DNA from: Saprospiraceae bacterium
GTDB taxonomy: Bacteria; Bacteroidota; Bacteroidia; Chitinophagales; Saprospiraceae
Length of the DNA stretch: 64,000 nt
Reading direction: 5' to 3'
Assembly: GCA_020848995.1 (NCBI GenBank)
Contig: JADLHA010000019.1
Span: 1 to 64,000, forward strand
The translations under genes and the position numbers were made by a program. Below are positions 45,669 through 53,814 of this stretch, piece after piece. The stretch's first letter is position 1. The number at the start of each line of letters is the position of its first letter. Below the pieces are notes generated by a model, which searched no databases, was not told the DNA's origin, and worked only from the letters and a program-made list of their open reading frames with translations.

Positions 45669-46304
45669 ATGGAAAAAAGACATCAGGTTCACAACTTAAT
45701 TGTTTTAGATGAAAGCGGCTCGATGGCATCCATCAAGGCGTCCATCATCCGGGGATTCAACGAAGTGGTTCAAAACATTCAGGGGATGGAAGTTCAATTT
45801 CCCGAACAGGAACACTTCATTTCATTTTACTCTTTTAACGGATTGGCGCTGAAAGAACATTTTTTCAACTATGCCGCAAAGTCCCTCACTCAAATCGACG
45901 AGAAAACCTACAATCCTTCAAACAGTACACCCCTGTTTGATGCCCTGGGCGCCAGCATCAACAAGTTGAAAAAATTACTGGCCGACCAGACGGATTACAA
46001 TGTGCTGGTAACCATTCTTACGGATGGAGAAGAAAATGCTTCGGAGGAGTATTCCGGCAATGATGTAAAGGCCCTCATTGAAGAATTAAAACCCAACGGA
46101 TGGATATTTACATACATCGGCACTGACCACGATGTTGAAAAAATGGCAGATTCCCTTTCCATCAACCAGTCCATGGTTTGGGACAAAAGCGAAGCCGGAA
46201 TGGCATCCATGTTTGCTCAAGACCGCCATTTCAGAATGGCCGTCTACTCGAAAATCAGCGTCGAGCTGTTTAAAGATGCTAAAAAAGATAAATCTGAAGT
46301 TTAG
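45669..46304 (+). CDS. VWA domain protein
   Basis: A 211-aa single-domain von Willebrand factor A protein. The MIDAS motif DESGSM (near 15-20), the second Thr loop (NSTPLFDALG, near 95-103) and the third Asp (TDGEEN, near 120-125) are all present, so it should bind Mg2+ and a protein ligand. There is no signal peptide, which suggests a cytoplasmic role. No MoxR ATPase is adjacent. Family members are often called phage- or stress-associated; function is unknown. Confidence 0.75.
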   Translation: MEKRHQVHNLIVLDESGSMASIKASIIRGFNEVVQNIQGMEVQFPEQEHFISFYSFNGLALKEHFFNYAAKSLTQIDEKTYNPSNSTPLFDALGASINKLKKLLADQTDYNVLVTILTDGEENASEEYSGNDVKALIEELKPNGWIFTYIGTDHDVEKMADSLSINQSMVWDKSEAGMASMFAQDRHFRMAVYSKISVELFKDAKKDKSEV

Positions 46305-46377
46305 CAACTTTTGTTTTCTATGCTTCTTCCGGATGCTGCTTTGACAAAGCTGCTCAGGTGAATCGAAAAGGGATGGA

Positions 46378-46400
46378 GCCCATGCTTAGCCGGCATGGGC
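46378..46400 (+). terminator. Hairpin after the VWA gene
   Basis: GCCCATGC (46378-46385) and GCATGGGC (46393-46400) form a perfect 8-bp stem with a 7-nt loop. There is no U-tract, so it may be a rho-independent terminator in weakened form or a stability hairpin. Confidence 0.4.
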
Positions 46401-46460
46401 CTTCCCAAACCTGCTTGCGGACAGAATTGTTCCGTCCCGGTCTCAACGGTTATTTAACAG

Positions 46461-46958
46461 ATGAAAAATAAAAAGAACATTAAACTTCCTTTGACCCCTG
46501 CAGAAAAAGCAAATTTGAGAAAGAACAACATCAAACTTGCTGATGTGCACACGTTCACTGCGGACGAACTGGAAGTTTTGCTCAAAGCAACACCCCGTAG
46601 GGCAAGGGAGATCCGTGCCCTGGCTGAATTTCAAACGGTTCCTTCTATCGGGATCCGGTTTGCGGAAGACCTGGTGTTTATGGGTTACTATGCGCTCAAA
46701 GAGCTTAAAAATAAAGACGGTGCCAGGCTTACTGAGGAATACGAACGCAAAAAAGCCTATTGGATTGACCCCTGCGTCGAAGACCAGTTCAGACTCGTCG
46801 TCTACTTTGCCAATACCTGCGACGCGTCCAAATCCTGGTGGGACTTTGCTCCAGAACGCAAAAAATACCGTTCGGAAAACGGGTATCCCGCAGACCGCCC
46901 TCAAAAAGCGTGGTATGAAACGCTTGGAACTGGACGCAAAGCACCTGACACCTGCTGA
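46461..46958 (+). CDS. Cdd1-like helix-hairpin-helix protein
   Basis: A 165-aa protein. The N-terminal half has a helix-hairpin-helix-like segment (AKANLRKNNIKLADVHTFTADELEVLL, about 15-40; ALAEFQTVPSIGIRFAEDLV, about 52-70), and the C-terminal half (about 85-150) has the Cys-containing YWIDPCVEDQFRLVVYFANT block that characterises the Cdd1 (pathogenicity locus) family. Such proteins are small DNA-binding candidates of unknown role. Confidence 0.65.
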   Translation: MKNKKNIKLPLTPAEKANLRKNNIKLADVHTFTADELEVLLKATPRRAREIRALAEFQTVPSIGIRFAEDLVFMGYYALKELKNKDGARLTEEYERKKAYWIDPCVEDQFRLVVYFANTCDASKSWWDFAPERKKYRSENGYPADRPQKAWYETLGTGRKAPDTC

Positions 46959-47098
46959 CTTTACAGGACGAGCGCTCCCAATGTCGCATCTATGCAAAAC
47001 TTTGGACGGCCCCCTTCAGTCAGTATTCCTTAGCTTTTTCTAACAGGCTCATTGCTTTCTGCATTTGAACGCACGCTGCAGTCCCTAACGGATCATTT

Positions 47099-47114
47099 AC
47101 TAACGTATGTTAGT
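47099..47114. repeat. ACTAAC palindrome
   Basis: ACTAACGTATGTTAGT is an inverted repeat with 6-bp arms (ACTAAC / GTTAGT), located 18 nt beyond the 3' end of the osmC gene. Related to the ACTAAC-bearing motif at 42168-42183 and to the AACGAACGTTTGTT family. Confidence 0.5.
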
Positions 47115-47131
47115 TTGTCAACGGGAAATCC

Positions 47132-47611
47132 TCACCGTTTGAGCGGAGTGCCGTCTTCCGGCAGCACGTGTACCGGAAAGTTGACTGATTTGGCAATGAA
47201 GCACATGGCATGTGCCTGAGCATGGAGCCCGGTCAGACGGTCCTTTGCATCCTGGCAGGCCAGACGGACGGAAGGTCTCAGCACGACTCCGGTAAAACGT
47301 CCACTGCCATCGCTTTCTTCCTGCATCCATCCTTCCGGCTGGTCTGTATAGTCCGTTACGACAACGCCCGCTTCTGAGCACAGGTGAAGGAACCAAAGCA
47401 TGTGGCAGGCTGACAGCGCTGCAACCAGCAGCTCCTCGGGATTGTAGGCTGACGGGTCGCCCCTGAATACCGGATCAGAAGATCCTTCAATTTCCGGTTT
47501 CCCGCGTGCGGAGATCCGGTGGCATCTTCCATAATCTTCATATCCACTGGTGCCGGTACCCAGGTTGCCGGTCCAAACAACAGTTAGCTGGTAGCGGTGA
47601 GTCAGGTCCAT
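47132..47611 (-). CDS. OsmC-family peroxiredoxin
   Basis: A 159-aa protein. The OsmC fold is seen in PEELLVAALSACHMLWFLHLC (about 55-75), with the first catalytic Cys in SACHM and the second in the later SxxxCPV-type position (NFPVHVLP at the end has the strand but the second Cys should be checked). OsmC proteins reduce organic hydroperoxides. Its start overlaps the 3' end of the methyltransferase gene by 10 nt, so the two are translated together. Confidence 0.75.
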   Translation of the reverse strand: MDLTHRYQLTVVWTGNLGTGTSGYEDYGRCHRISARGKPEIEGSSDPVFRGDPSAYNPEELLVAALSACHMLWFLHLCSEAGVVVTDYTDQPEGWMQEESDGSGRFTGVVLRPSVRLACQDAKDRLTGLHAQAHAMCFIAKSVNFPVHVLPEDGTPLKR

Positions 47612-48303
47612 GGGTTCTCCCTTTTGTCCGCATCACGGCCTTCAGGCCTGACTGCGCGGATGACTACAAAGCCTCCTCTGTCGTGGCCGGGAGACGGCGC
47701 TTCAAAATTATCCGGATCGGCAGTAGATAGGGTCTGCCAGCTACCGGTACTTTCAAAACCGCTCTTTGCGAGCAGTGCAAAAATCTCTTCGGGCGTGTAA
47801 AGGCGGGCATGGCGAAAGTAGGCATTTTCGGCGGCGTGGCTTGCGTAGCGCTGACCCAGAGCACTTAGGGCCGAAAGGATGCCGAGTACGAACACACCAC
47901 CCGGACGCAGGATGCGGTGTACTTCTGCAAAAGCACGAGTGGGATTTTCCAAAAAACATACGGTCGTTATCATGGCCGCATAGTCAAAACGCGCGTCCTC
48001 AAACGGGAGCGTTTCCGCCACGGCCCTCACCACGCGTAATCCGCGGGCTTCGGCAATGCGGGCCATCCCTTCTGCGGGCTCTACCCCTGTACCCATCCCC
48101 AAGGCCAGGGAAAAACGGCCCGTGCCCGCTCCAATTTCCACGCCATCGCCTTGCTGTGGCATGGCAGCTTTCAACGCGGAAAGTTCAGAGGCGAAGGCCT
48201 CCGGATGGCGGTCATACCAGGCATCGTAGTCCTCTGCCCCCTCGTCGAAAACGCGAATGGCCTCCCGCATGGGTTCGGATTCTTCGTGATTGATGACCGT
48301 CAT
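47602..48303 (-). CDS. Class I SAM-dependent methyltransferase
   Basis: A 233-aa protein from ATG 48303 (the track is extended to 48435; ATG 48270 is also possible). The glycine loop VEIGAGTGRFSLALG (near 45-58) and the post-loop acidic residue (VEPAEGM) mark a UbiE/arsenite-type class I fold. LRPGGVFVLGILSALS (near 145) is the motif-post region. Substrate is unknown. It is cotranscribed with osmC, so a role in redox or detoxification is possible. Confidence 0.75.
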   Translation of the reverse strand: MTVINHEESEPMREAIRVFDEGAEDYDAWYDRHPEAFASELSALKAAMPQQGDGVEIGAGTGRFSLALGMGTGVEPAEGMARIAEARGLRVVRAVAETLPFEDARFDYAAMITTVCFLENPTRAFAEVHRILRPGGVFVLGILSALSALGQRYASHAAENAYFRHARLYTPEEIFALLAKSGFESTGSWQTLSTADPDNFEAPSPGHDRGGFVVIRAVRPEGRDADKRENPWT

Positions 48304-48535
48304 TTCTTCAAAACTAGCCTTCCGCCAAGTTAGCCAATTGTTGGCGATGTCTGAAAAGATTTCTCCGGGATGTCTCCCCACGCACACTGCGCACCGGATT
48401 TTTACAATGCGCGAGTGTCCGCGTTTTCCCCCCAAGGATCGCAGATTTTGTCCTTAACTACCTTGCGTCAAACGGATTCCTGTCCGCCCGGAACAGGCTA
48501 GTCCCCTCTCCAACGGTCCAAACTCCACCTCCTAG
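48304..48535. other. Intergenic region
   Basis: About 230 bp between divergent transcription units, GC-rich with no gene. Confidence 0.35.
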
Positions 48536-48584
48536 ATATAACTCAAGTTATATTGCACATCCCTGCTGCTTGCATCAATTTTGC
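48536..48584 (+). promoter_or_regulatory. Palindrome-N24-TTTGC promoter module, site 1
   Basis: ATATAAC-TCAA-GTTATAT (48536-48553) is a perfect 7-bp inverted repeat. GTTATATT is followed by exactly 24 nt and then TTTTGC (48579-48584), a partial -7 element. The same spacing occurs at 52195 and 59491. Confidence 0.6.
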
Positions 48585-49039
48585 ATTCGCTCAACCTTAC
48601 TACACGATGATATCCTCCCTTTGTCTGCTCCACAACCCCATCAAACTTACGGGTGTTAGCGCTGGGATTCCGCAAAAAGGGGAAAAACACCCCGGGAAAA
48701 GGGGGAAAGCGCCGGTGGTGCTTGTTTACTTTTTCTCTATTTTTGTTCGTCTGCCGGTGCTCTGGGAAAGCTCCTTCCCAACCCTGTCCTGACCCCCGAT
48801 TGAATCATGACTGAAAAAACCATTGATCCCTGCAGTTCGACGATCCCGTGTGTGGTTCATTTGAATCCATTCATTTTATTTTCCACCGGCTTCCACCGCT
48901 TTGCTACACAAGCCCACGAAGCTCCATGTCTGGGCTTTGCACCTTGCAAGACTCCTTCAGTTCGGATCATTCCTTTTGGACCGTGCAAGCCATTCTTCCT
49001 GCCAACGCGAATTCTTTCACTTATTCATACCCCATCATC
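48585..49039 (+). other. Leader region before the lipoprotein gene
   Basis: About 450 bp downstream of the palindrome promoter. Two overlapping ORFs (48607-48792 and 48807-49043) are present but have unlikely composition, so this is probably a long leader of the lipoprotein gene at 49040. Confidence 0.4.
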
Positions 49040-49600
49040 ATGAAAACTTTTTTTGCTTTCCGAACTTTTTCGCTTACTACCCTTTGCGGCATCCTGTTAA
49101 CCTCCACCGCCTTCCTGTTCTTTTCACAATGCAAACAGGCGCAGGAAAAGGAAATGGCCGCTCCGGCCGGGTCATCGGGTTCTGTCGCTGCCGATGCGCC
49201 AAAGGGTATTTTCCTGGCTGAGATGCCTGCCGTCGATACCTCGGTTGCAAAACTGATGATCGAACAATGGGTTCAGATCGTCGGCGGTCTGAGAAATGTA
49301 CAAAGTGACAGCGTTGAGCATGCAGTCATTTTTCCGAGAACCTCCATTAGCAATTTGCTCCAGTCGATTCCCAATCAGGGTGCTCTGGTACTCCATTTTG
49401 GAAACTACGCAGACACTCCCGCTGTCAGGAGCTATCTGCAGGCAAATGGCAAAATGGAATACCTCAATAAATTTTCCGTCATCATGGCCGTTCTCGATTC
49501 AGCGGGCAATTACGTTGATCAGCCCCTGGTTAACCTGGGGGGGCTCTGTCCGCCTGATTGTCCCAAAGGCAGTGTGCGCTTGCGGCAATTTGGTTATTGA
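49040..49600 (+). CDS. Lipoprotein of unknown function
   Basis: A 186-aa protein from ATG 49040 (track start 48848). The signal MKTFFAFRTF...LLTSTAFLFFSQC ends in a lipobox with Cys near residue 31. A Gly/Ser/Ala-rich spacer (AAPAGSSGSVAADAP) is followed by a helical and beta-rich domain (about 55-186) ending in CPPDCPKG. No family is recognised. It is the first gene after a putative palindrome-controlled promoter and is followed by a membrane protein gene (26 nt gap), a histidine kinase and a response regulator, suggesting a signalling-related surface protein. Confidence 0.6.
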   Translation: MKTFFAFRTFSLTTLCGILLTSTAFLFFSQCKQAQEKEMAAPAGSSGSVAADAPKGIFLAEMPAVDTSVAKLMIEQWVQIVGGLRNVQSDSVEHAVIFPRTSISNLLQSIPNQGALVLHFGNYADTPAVRSYLQANGKMEYLNKFSVIMAVLDSAGNYVDQPLVNLGGLCPPDCPKGSVRLRQFGY

Positions 49601-49626
49601 TCTTGCAGGAGCCACTGGTAAGACAG

Positions 49627-50274
49627 ATGGACCTCTATAGGGACCTGATCCTGGTCGCTTGTGTCCTGGAAGGCATTGTTAGGCTTCAGGGAAAGAGAAG
49701 CCTTACCTGCTTTTTTCCCTATATTTTCCTGATTGCCCTAGCTGAAAAAGTGCTGCGGCTCATGGTGCCGATGGAACACGGAACCAACTACTGGTTTTAT
49801 AACCTGCTCATCATCGTGCAGATCCAGTTTTTTGCTGCGTTCTATGCCACTGCCCCCACCTTGAGCAAGCAATCGCACAAGATCTGGATATTTTCCCTTT
49901 TGGTTTCGGCGATTTCCGCAGTCAATTTCCTTTGGGGTCAGGGCATGCACACGGTCAACAACATCAGTTACCTGTTGGGGTTGAGTTTTATTCTTTTACT
50001 GGTTGCCATGTATTTCAGAAATCTAATCTCGCAGGAACTTCCGGTCAATCTGCGCTCGGAGCCGCTGTTCTGGCTTTCAATAGGTATCCTGTTTTTTTAT
50101 GCTTCCTGTTTTCCCTACCTGGTCTTTGTCAACGCCATTGTCAGCAGCTCAGTTCCTGCATTCAAATCGCTTTACACCCTGGTTCAAATTGGAAATATTT
50201 TCCTAAGTTTGGCCTACATTATGGTTCCGCTATGTACGTTGACGACCAGGCGCTCCTGCAAAAAATCATATTGA
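49627..50274 (+). CDS. Integral membrane protein beside a histidine kinase
   Basis: A 215-aa protein; ATG 49627 (MDLYRDL) is preferred over the track's 49558. Six or seven transmembrane helices are predicted (about 5-22, 30-48, 55-75, 82-100, 112-135, 145-165, 175-200). It overlaps the histidine kinase gene by 43 nt in another frame. It may be the sensor partner of the kinase, in the way small 7TM-type proteins accompany NarL-like kinases in this phylum (inference). Confidence 0.55.
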   Translation: MDLYRDLILVACVLEGIVRLQGKRSLTCFFPYIFLIALAEKVLRLMVPMEHGTNYWFYNLLIIVQIQFFAAFYATAPTLSKQSHKIWIFSLLVSAISAVNFLWGQGMHTVNNISYLLGLSFILLLVAMYFRNLISQELPVNLRSEPLFWLSIGILFFYASCFPYLVFVNAIVSSSVPAFKSLYTLVQIGNIFLSLAYIMVPLCTLTTRRSCKKSY

Positions 50275-51032
50275 CCGCATTCATCGTGCCGGTGGTCCTT
50301 GCAGGATTGCTGGTGGGCTTTCTGGTTTACTACCAGAAAAAGAAATATCAGCACAAGCTGGAGACGATGGCCCTTCAATTGCGCGAGCAACAGCTCCTGC
50401 TCGAAAAGCAGCAGGCGGTTGAACGGGAGCGCGACCGCATCGCAGGAGAGATGCACGATGACCTTGGCTCAGGACTTACCACCATACGTTATCTCAGTGA
50501 CCGGGCGTTTCACAAGGCGTCAGGAGAAAACGAAAAAGTGCAAATGCTCAAAATTGCTGAGTACAGCAGCCGATTGTTGAAAAACACGTCGGAGATCATC
50601 TGGGCGCTGAACCTGCGCTACGATACCCTTGGGAACCTGATCGCTTACCTGCGGCATTATGCTCATGAATACCTTGAGGAAAACCAAATTCCCTTGAGAT
50701 GGTCCCAGGATGGGCTCCCCGAGGAAAGCAAGATGAGTGGTGAGCGGAGAAGAAACATACACTTGTGCGTTAAAGAAGCCCTCCACAATTTGGTAAAACA
50801 CGCAAAGGCCAATAAAGTGGAAATCTCCTGCATGTTGGAAAACAACCAGGTATGCATGCGCATCGCCGACAACGGATGCGGTTTTGACCCGGAGCTCAAC
50901 GGCAACCTCGGCAACGGTTTGTACAATCTCCATCGGCGCATGGCGGTCGCCGGCGGCTCTGCATCCATAGAATCGGGTGACACAGGTTCCGTAGTCGTTT
51001 TGTCGTTTCCCGTCGCAGACGTTTCCATTTAA
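50232..51032 (+). CDS. Sensor histidine kinase (HisKA_3/NarL type)
   Basis: A 266-aa protein from ATG 50232; the track's 49932 start runs through the upstream gene in another frame. An N-terminal transmembrane helix (about 8-35) leads into a coiled coil. The phospho-accepting His lies in GEMHDDLGSGLTTI (near 74-87), typical of HisKA_3 kinases. The ATPase domain has the N-box KEALHNLVKHAKA (near 180-192) and the G1 box DNGCGF (near 218-223). It has little extracellular part, so it probably senses through the upstream membrane protein. It should phosphorylate the LuxR-type regulator encoded 408 nt downstream. Confidence 0.85.
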   Translation: MYVDDQALLQKIILTAFIVPVVLAGLLVGFLVYYQKKKYQHKLETMALQLREQQLLLEKQQAVERERDRIAGEMHDDLGSGLTTIRYLSDRAFHKASGENEKVQMLKIAEYSSRLLKNTSEIIWALNLRYDTLGNLIAYLRHYAHEYLEENQIPLRWSQDGLPEESKMSGERRRNIHLCVKEALHNLVKHAKANKVEISCMLENNQVCMRIADNGCGFDPELNGNLGNGLYNLHRRMAVAGGSASIESGDTGSVVVLSFPVADVSI

Positions 51033-51440
51033 CCACGGTTATATGTCCTTCCCCTCGGGAATTTCGAACTTTGCCTTCGCAGATGTAGCTTTTCAACCCG
51101 TGCTTCGGCAGCTACCGGATCGAATACCGCAAGGCGCGATTGATTTCAGAAACTGCCTACAGCAACAGGGCACAAGGATGTGGGGCTTATCAGCACGTGT
51201 CCGGCAAAAACGGCTCGCTTACAATTACCGCCTATGTTCCCCTTCTTCTGGCACCCATTGGGGTCAATGGGCATTCAGTGCGTTGCCAACAAACGGGACT
51301 CGTCCAGTAGGCGAGCATCATGAATTGTCCGATTTACTGAACCGCAACGTATTTATGCTTTCATTTCAGTACTTTTACCTGAATCCCATGACCCCGGCTA
51401 AAACCCCTTCCAGCTCCATTATGCTTCATCCGCTCCTGCC
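51033..51440. other. Intergenic region between kinase and regulator
   Basis: About 400 bp with no convincing gene; the ORF at 51043-51444 overlaps the regulator start and has odd composition. Confidence 0.4.
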
Positions 51441-52064
51441 ATGATGACCATCGCCATCCTCGAAGACCTCAGGGATCTTGCCTCCATGATCCAGGAAATT
51501 GTCGAAGCCGAACCGGACATGTCTTGCAAGCAGGTGTATCACACCGCCGAAGATGCCATCCGCTTTTTGCCGCAAAATCCAACCGACCTTCTGGTTGTGG
51601 ACATTGGTCTCCCAAGAGCCAGCGGCATCGAAGCTATGCAAACCCTGGGTCTGCTCTGTCCGTCCATGCTGTTTTGCATGTTTACGGTTTACGAAGACGA
51701 CGAAAAGATCTTCAGGTCCCTGCAGGCCGGCGCCCGAGGCTACATCCTCAAAGGTTCCACCCCTGCACACATCGTTTCAGCCCTTAGAGAACTCTACCAT
51801 GGCGGCTCTCCCATGTCGGCGAGCATTGCCCGCCGCTTGCTGGAGCTGATCCGCAGGTTGCCCCCCATCCAAACCGCTGCAGCGCTCCCCATCACCCCTC
51901 GCGAGCGAGAATTGCTGGAATGGCTCTCCCAGGGCCTGCTGTACAAGGAAATATCGGATAAAATGGGCATCACCACCGGAACGGTCAAACAACACATCCA
52001 TAAAATCTATCAAAAACTGCACGTGACCAACCGGACGGAAGCAACGAATCGACTCAAGGGGTGA
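51441..52064 (+). CDS. LuxR/NarL-type response regulator
   Basis: A 207-aa protein. A receiver domain (about 1-125) has acidic residues ED near 8-9, the phospho-acceptor Asp in LLVVDIGLP (near 52-57), and the conserved Lys in GYILKGS (near 102). The C-terminal HTH_LuxR domain (about 145-205: LTPRERELLEWLSQGLLYKEI, TTGTVKQHIHKIYQKLHV) binds DNA as a dimer on palindromes. It likely acts with the upstream kinase. Palindromes of the GTTATATT-N24-TTTGC class lie near the 5' ends of two nearby loci, so it is the obvious candidate regulator. Confidence 0.85.
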   Translation: MMTIAILEDLRDLASMIQEIVEAEPDMSCKQVYHTAEDAIRFLPQNPTDLLVVDIGLPRASGIEAMQTLGLLCPSMLFCMFTVYEDDEKIFRSLQAGARGYILKGSTPAHIVSALRELYHGGSPMSASIARRLLELIRRLPPIQTAAALPITPRERELLEWLSQGLLYKEISDKMGITTGTVKQHIHKIYQKLHVTNRTEATNRLKG

Positions 52065-52184
52065 ATTTTCCTTATTGCTAACGCTTGTTGTCCTCTCTAT
52101 CTCCTACGCTCCCCTTTGATCTTCTCTGAGCTCTGCTGCAAAGCACGATCCCGTTTTTGGGCGATTTAAGTCCATTGCTCCCCG

Positions 52185-52232
52185 TATAACCTAGGTTATA
52201 TTCCCCAACATGCATAGCGCTGTCACCTTTGC
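52185..52232 (+). promoter_or_regulatory. Palindrome-N24-TTTGC promoter module, site 2
   Basis: TATAACCTAGGTTATA (52185-52200) is a perfect 16-nt palindrome. GTTATATT is followed by exactly 24 nt and then CTTTGC (52227-52232). ATG 52243 lies about 10 nt further. Confidence 0.7.
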
Positions 52233-52242
52233 ATAAACTTCA

Positions 52243-53676
52243 ATGATGAAATACCTATACATCCTCCTTTTCACTTTAGTCGCAAGTGCCACCTTTGGAC
52301 AGTCTTTGCTACAACTCCTTCAAAAGAAGCAGCGCCCCGCTTATGCTCCTTCAGATCTCAGCCTATTAGACCTTACTCCTATCCCTCCAGTTGTAAATCT
52401 TTCAGAGATCTCACATGATTCTTCAATTGCTGATTCCAATCAACATAGCTCCACTATTCGAACTCAATATGACAGTTTGAACCGATTTTTACCGACTGAA
52501 AACGACAGCATTAACATTATTATAAGCAAATATAGAGATGTGGATTCAACCATGCAGTCATTTCGTCAAAAATACTTTCAAAATCTTCAATTAAACTATC
52601 AAACGCGGCTTATTGATCTGGAAACATTTCTAAGCATAAATAAAACAAAGACCCGTGAAAGTGAAATTAACTACTATCTCCTTGAAGAGAAGGTTAAAGA
52701 TATAAAACTCTCCCAATCCGCCAACATCATGAGTAATCAGGTGTTTCGCGACAGCTTGGAAAATATTCTTCGGGATTTATATATGACCTGGTTTGACATC
52801 GAGCTCATTAAAAGCACCTATTCAAAACTGGAGGAAGAAAAACAGAATGTCAGCAATAAGAATTTATCAACCTTACATCCTGATTCGGCTGATATAACAT
52901 ATATTTTTCGTAACGCAGATTTTCTTAGAAATAGATTAGACACCGGTCTAAAACAAATGAATGAAACCTTCCGCGCATTAAAAGACCGCATTACAAAAAC
53001 CAACCTCGGGCTCCCCAAATCTTCCAATGCAATATCCACTTCCCCAGCCTTAAACAACTTTGCGAATAAATTTAGTCCCTCCCTTACTTTATTAGGCTCG
53101 GCAAAATTTGGCAAGAATTACAACGAACTTGGCCTCTTCACAGGGGGGCTGTTTAATGGAGGGAATCCGTCCAAGGAAGCCATCTTCTTTCATGATTTGT
53201 CGGACTTCTCAATCTACTACAAGGGTGCAAGTTCCGCCATAGCCCTCGTAGATACCAATCAAAAAACTGGACTCAATTACGAGATTTACTTTATGAGTAA
53301 ACAATTGGGCGCTGATTCGGCGTTAGGAATTTCAGCAATTAGCTACCATTCCATTCAGTTAAAAGCCGGATTCGAATATGTCGTATATAAAAATATTGCC
53401 AGCATATATTCAAACATCAATTATCATTTGCCCTTATCGCAGAGGTCTGTCCTTGAAAAGGTTTACGGTTCCAATCGTCTTGATCAGATCAATTTTGATG
53501 TTGGGGTGAAAATGTTACTGAACCCATCGCAAACAGGCAATGGCGGAACCAACTTATTTGTTGATGTCAACCTGATGTTTCTGACAAATTCAATGAAAAC
53601 GGCTTTAAAATCAAAAGACAGCTTGCTTCCGGGTCTAAGAATAGGTGTGCAACAAAGGCTTACGAAGTTTGAATGA
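52243..53676 (+). CDS. Secreted coiled-coil protein of unknown function
   Basis: A 477-aa protein with an SPI signal (YLYILLFTLVASATFGQ). The N-terminal half (about 60-245) is predicted coiled coil and rich in Gln, Asn, Ser and Lys. The C-terminal half (about 275-477) is beta-rich with a phage-like or barrel-like pattern (SAKFGKNYNELGLFTGGLF, NYEIYFMSKQLG), ending in PGLRIGVQQRLTKFE, which could be outer-membrane barrel strands. A relic with the same C-terminus is found at 59585-59648. The gene starts just after a palindrome-controlled promoter, next to a LuxR-type regulator. Confidence 0.55.
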   Translation: MMKYLYILLFTLVASATFGQSLLQLLQKKQRPAYAPSDLSLLDLTPIPPVVNLSEISHDSSIADSNQHSSTIRTQYDSLNRFLPTENDSINIIISKYRDVDSTMQSFRQKYFQNLQLNYQTRLIDLETFLSINKTKTRESEINYYLLEEKVKDIKLSQSANIMSNQVFRDSLENILRDLYMTWFDIELIKSTYSKLEEEKQNVSNKNLSTLHPDSADITYIFRNADFLRNRLDTGLKQMNETFRALKDRITKTNLGLPKSSNAISTSPALNNFANKFSPSLTLLGSAKFGKNYNELGLFTGGLFNGGNPSKEAIFFHDLSDFSIYYKGASSAIALVDTNQKTGLNYEIYFMSKQLGADSALGISAISYHSIQLKAGFEYVVYKNIASIYSNINYHLPLSQRSVLEKVYGSNRLDQINFDVGVKMLLNPSQTGNGGTNLFVDVNLMFLTNSMKTALKSKDSLLPGLRIGVQQRLTKFE

Positions 53677-53814
53677 TACCCCTTCTAATTTGAAAAACCT
53701 TTATCCTGATTCAAGTAATTGGATACAGATCACTTCTATTTGGACTTGACGGCCTTTATGCCATATCCACCACCCACTAACTGATGAATTTTCCTTCATC
53801 TATAATTTTTATTC

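Noticed and set aside
48553-49043. Two small ORFs in the leader before the lipoprotein gene at 49040
   Set aside because: Unusual composition and overlap; the palindrome promoter's transcript would run through them, but neither has a signal or domain.
51043-51444. 133-aa ORF between kinase and regulator
   Set aside because: It overlaps the regulator start, has no domain, and its composition differs from neighbouring real genes.
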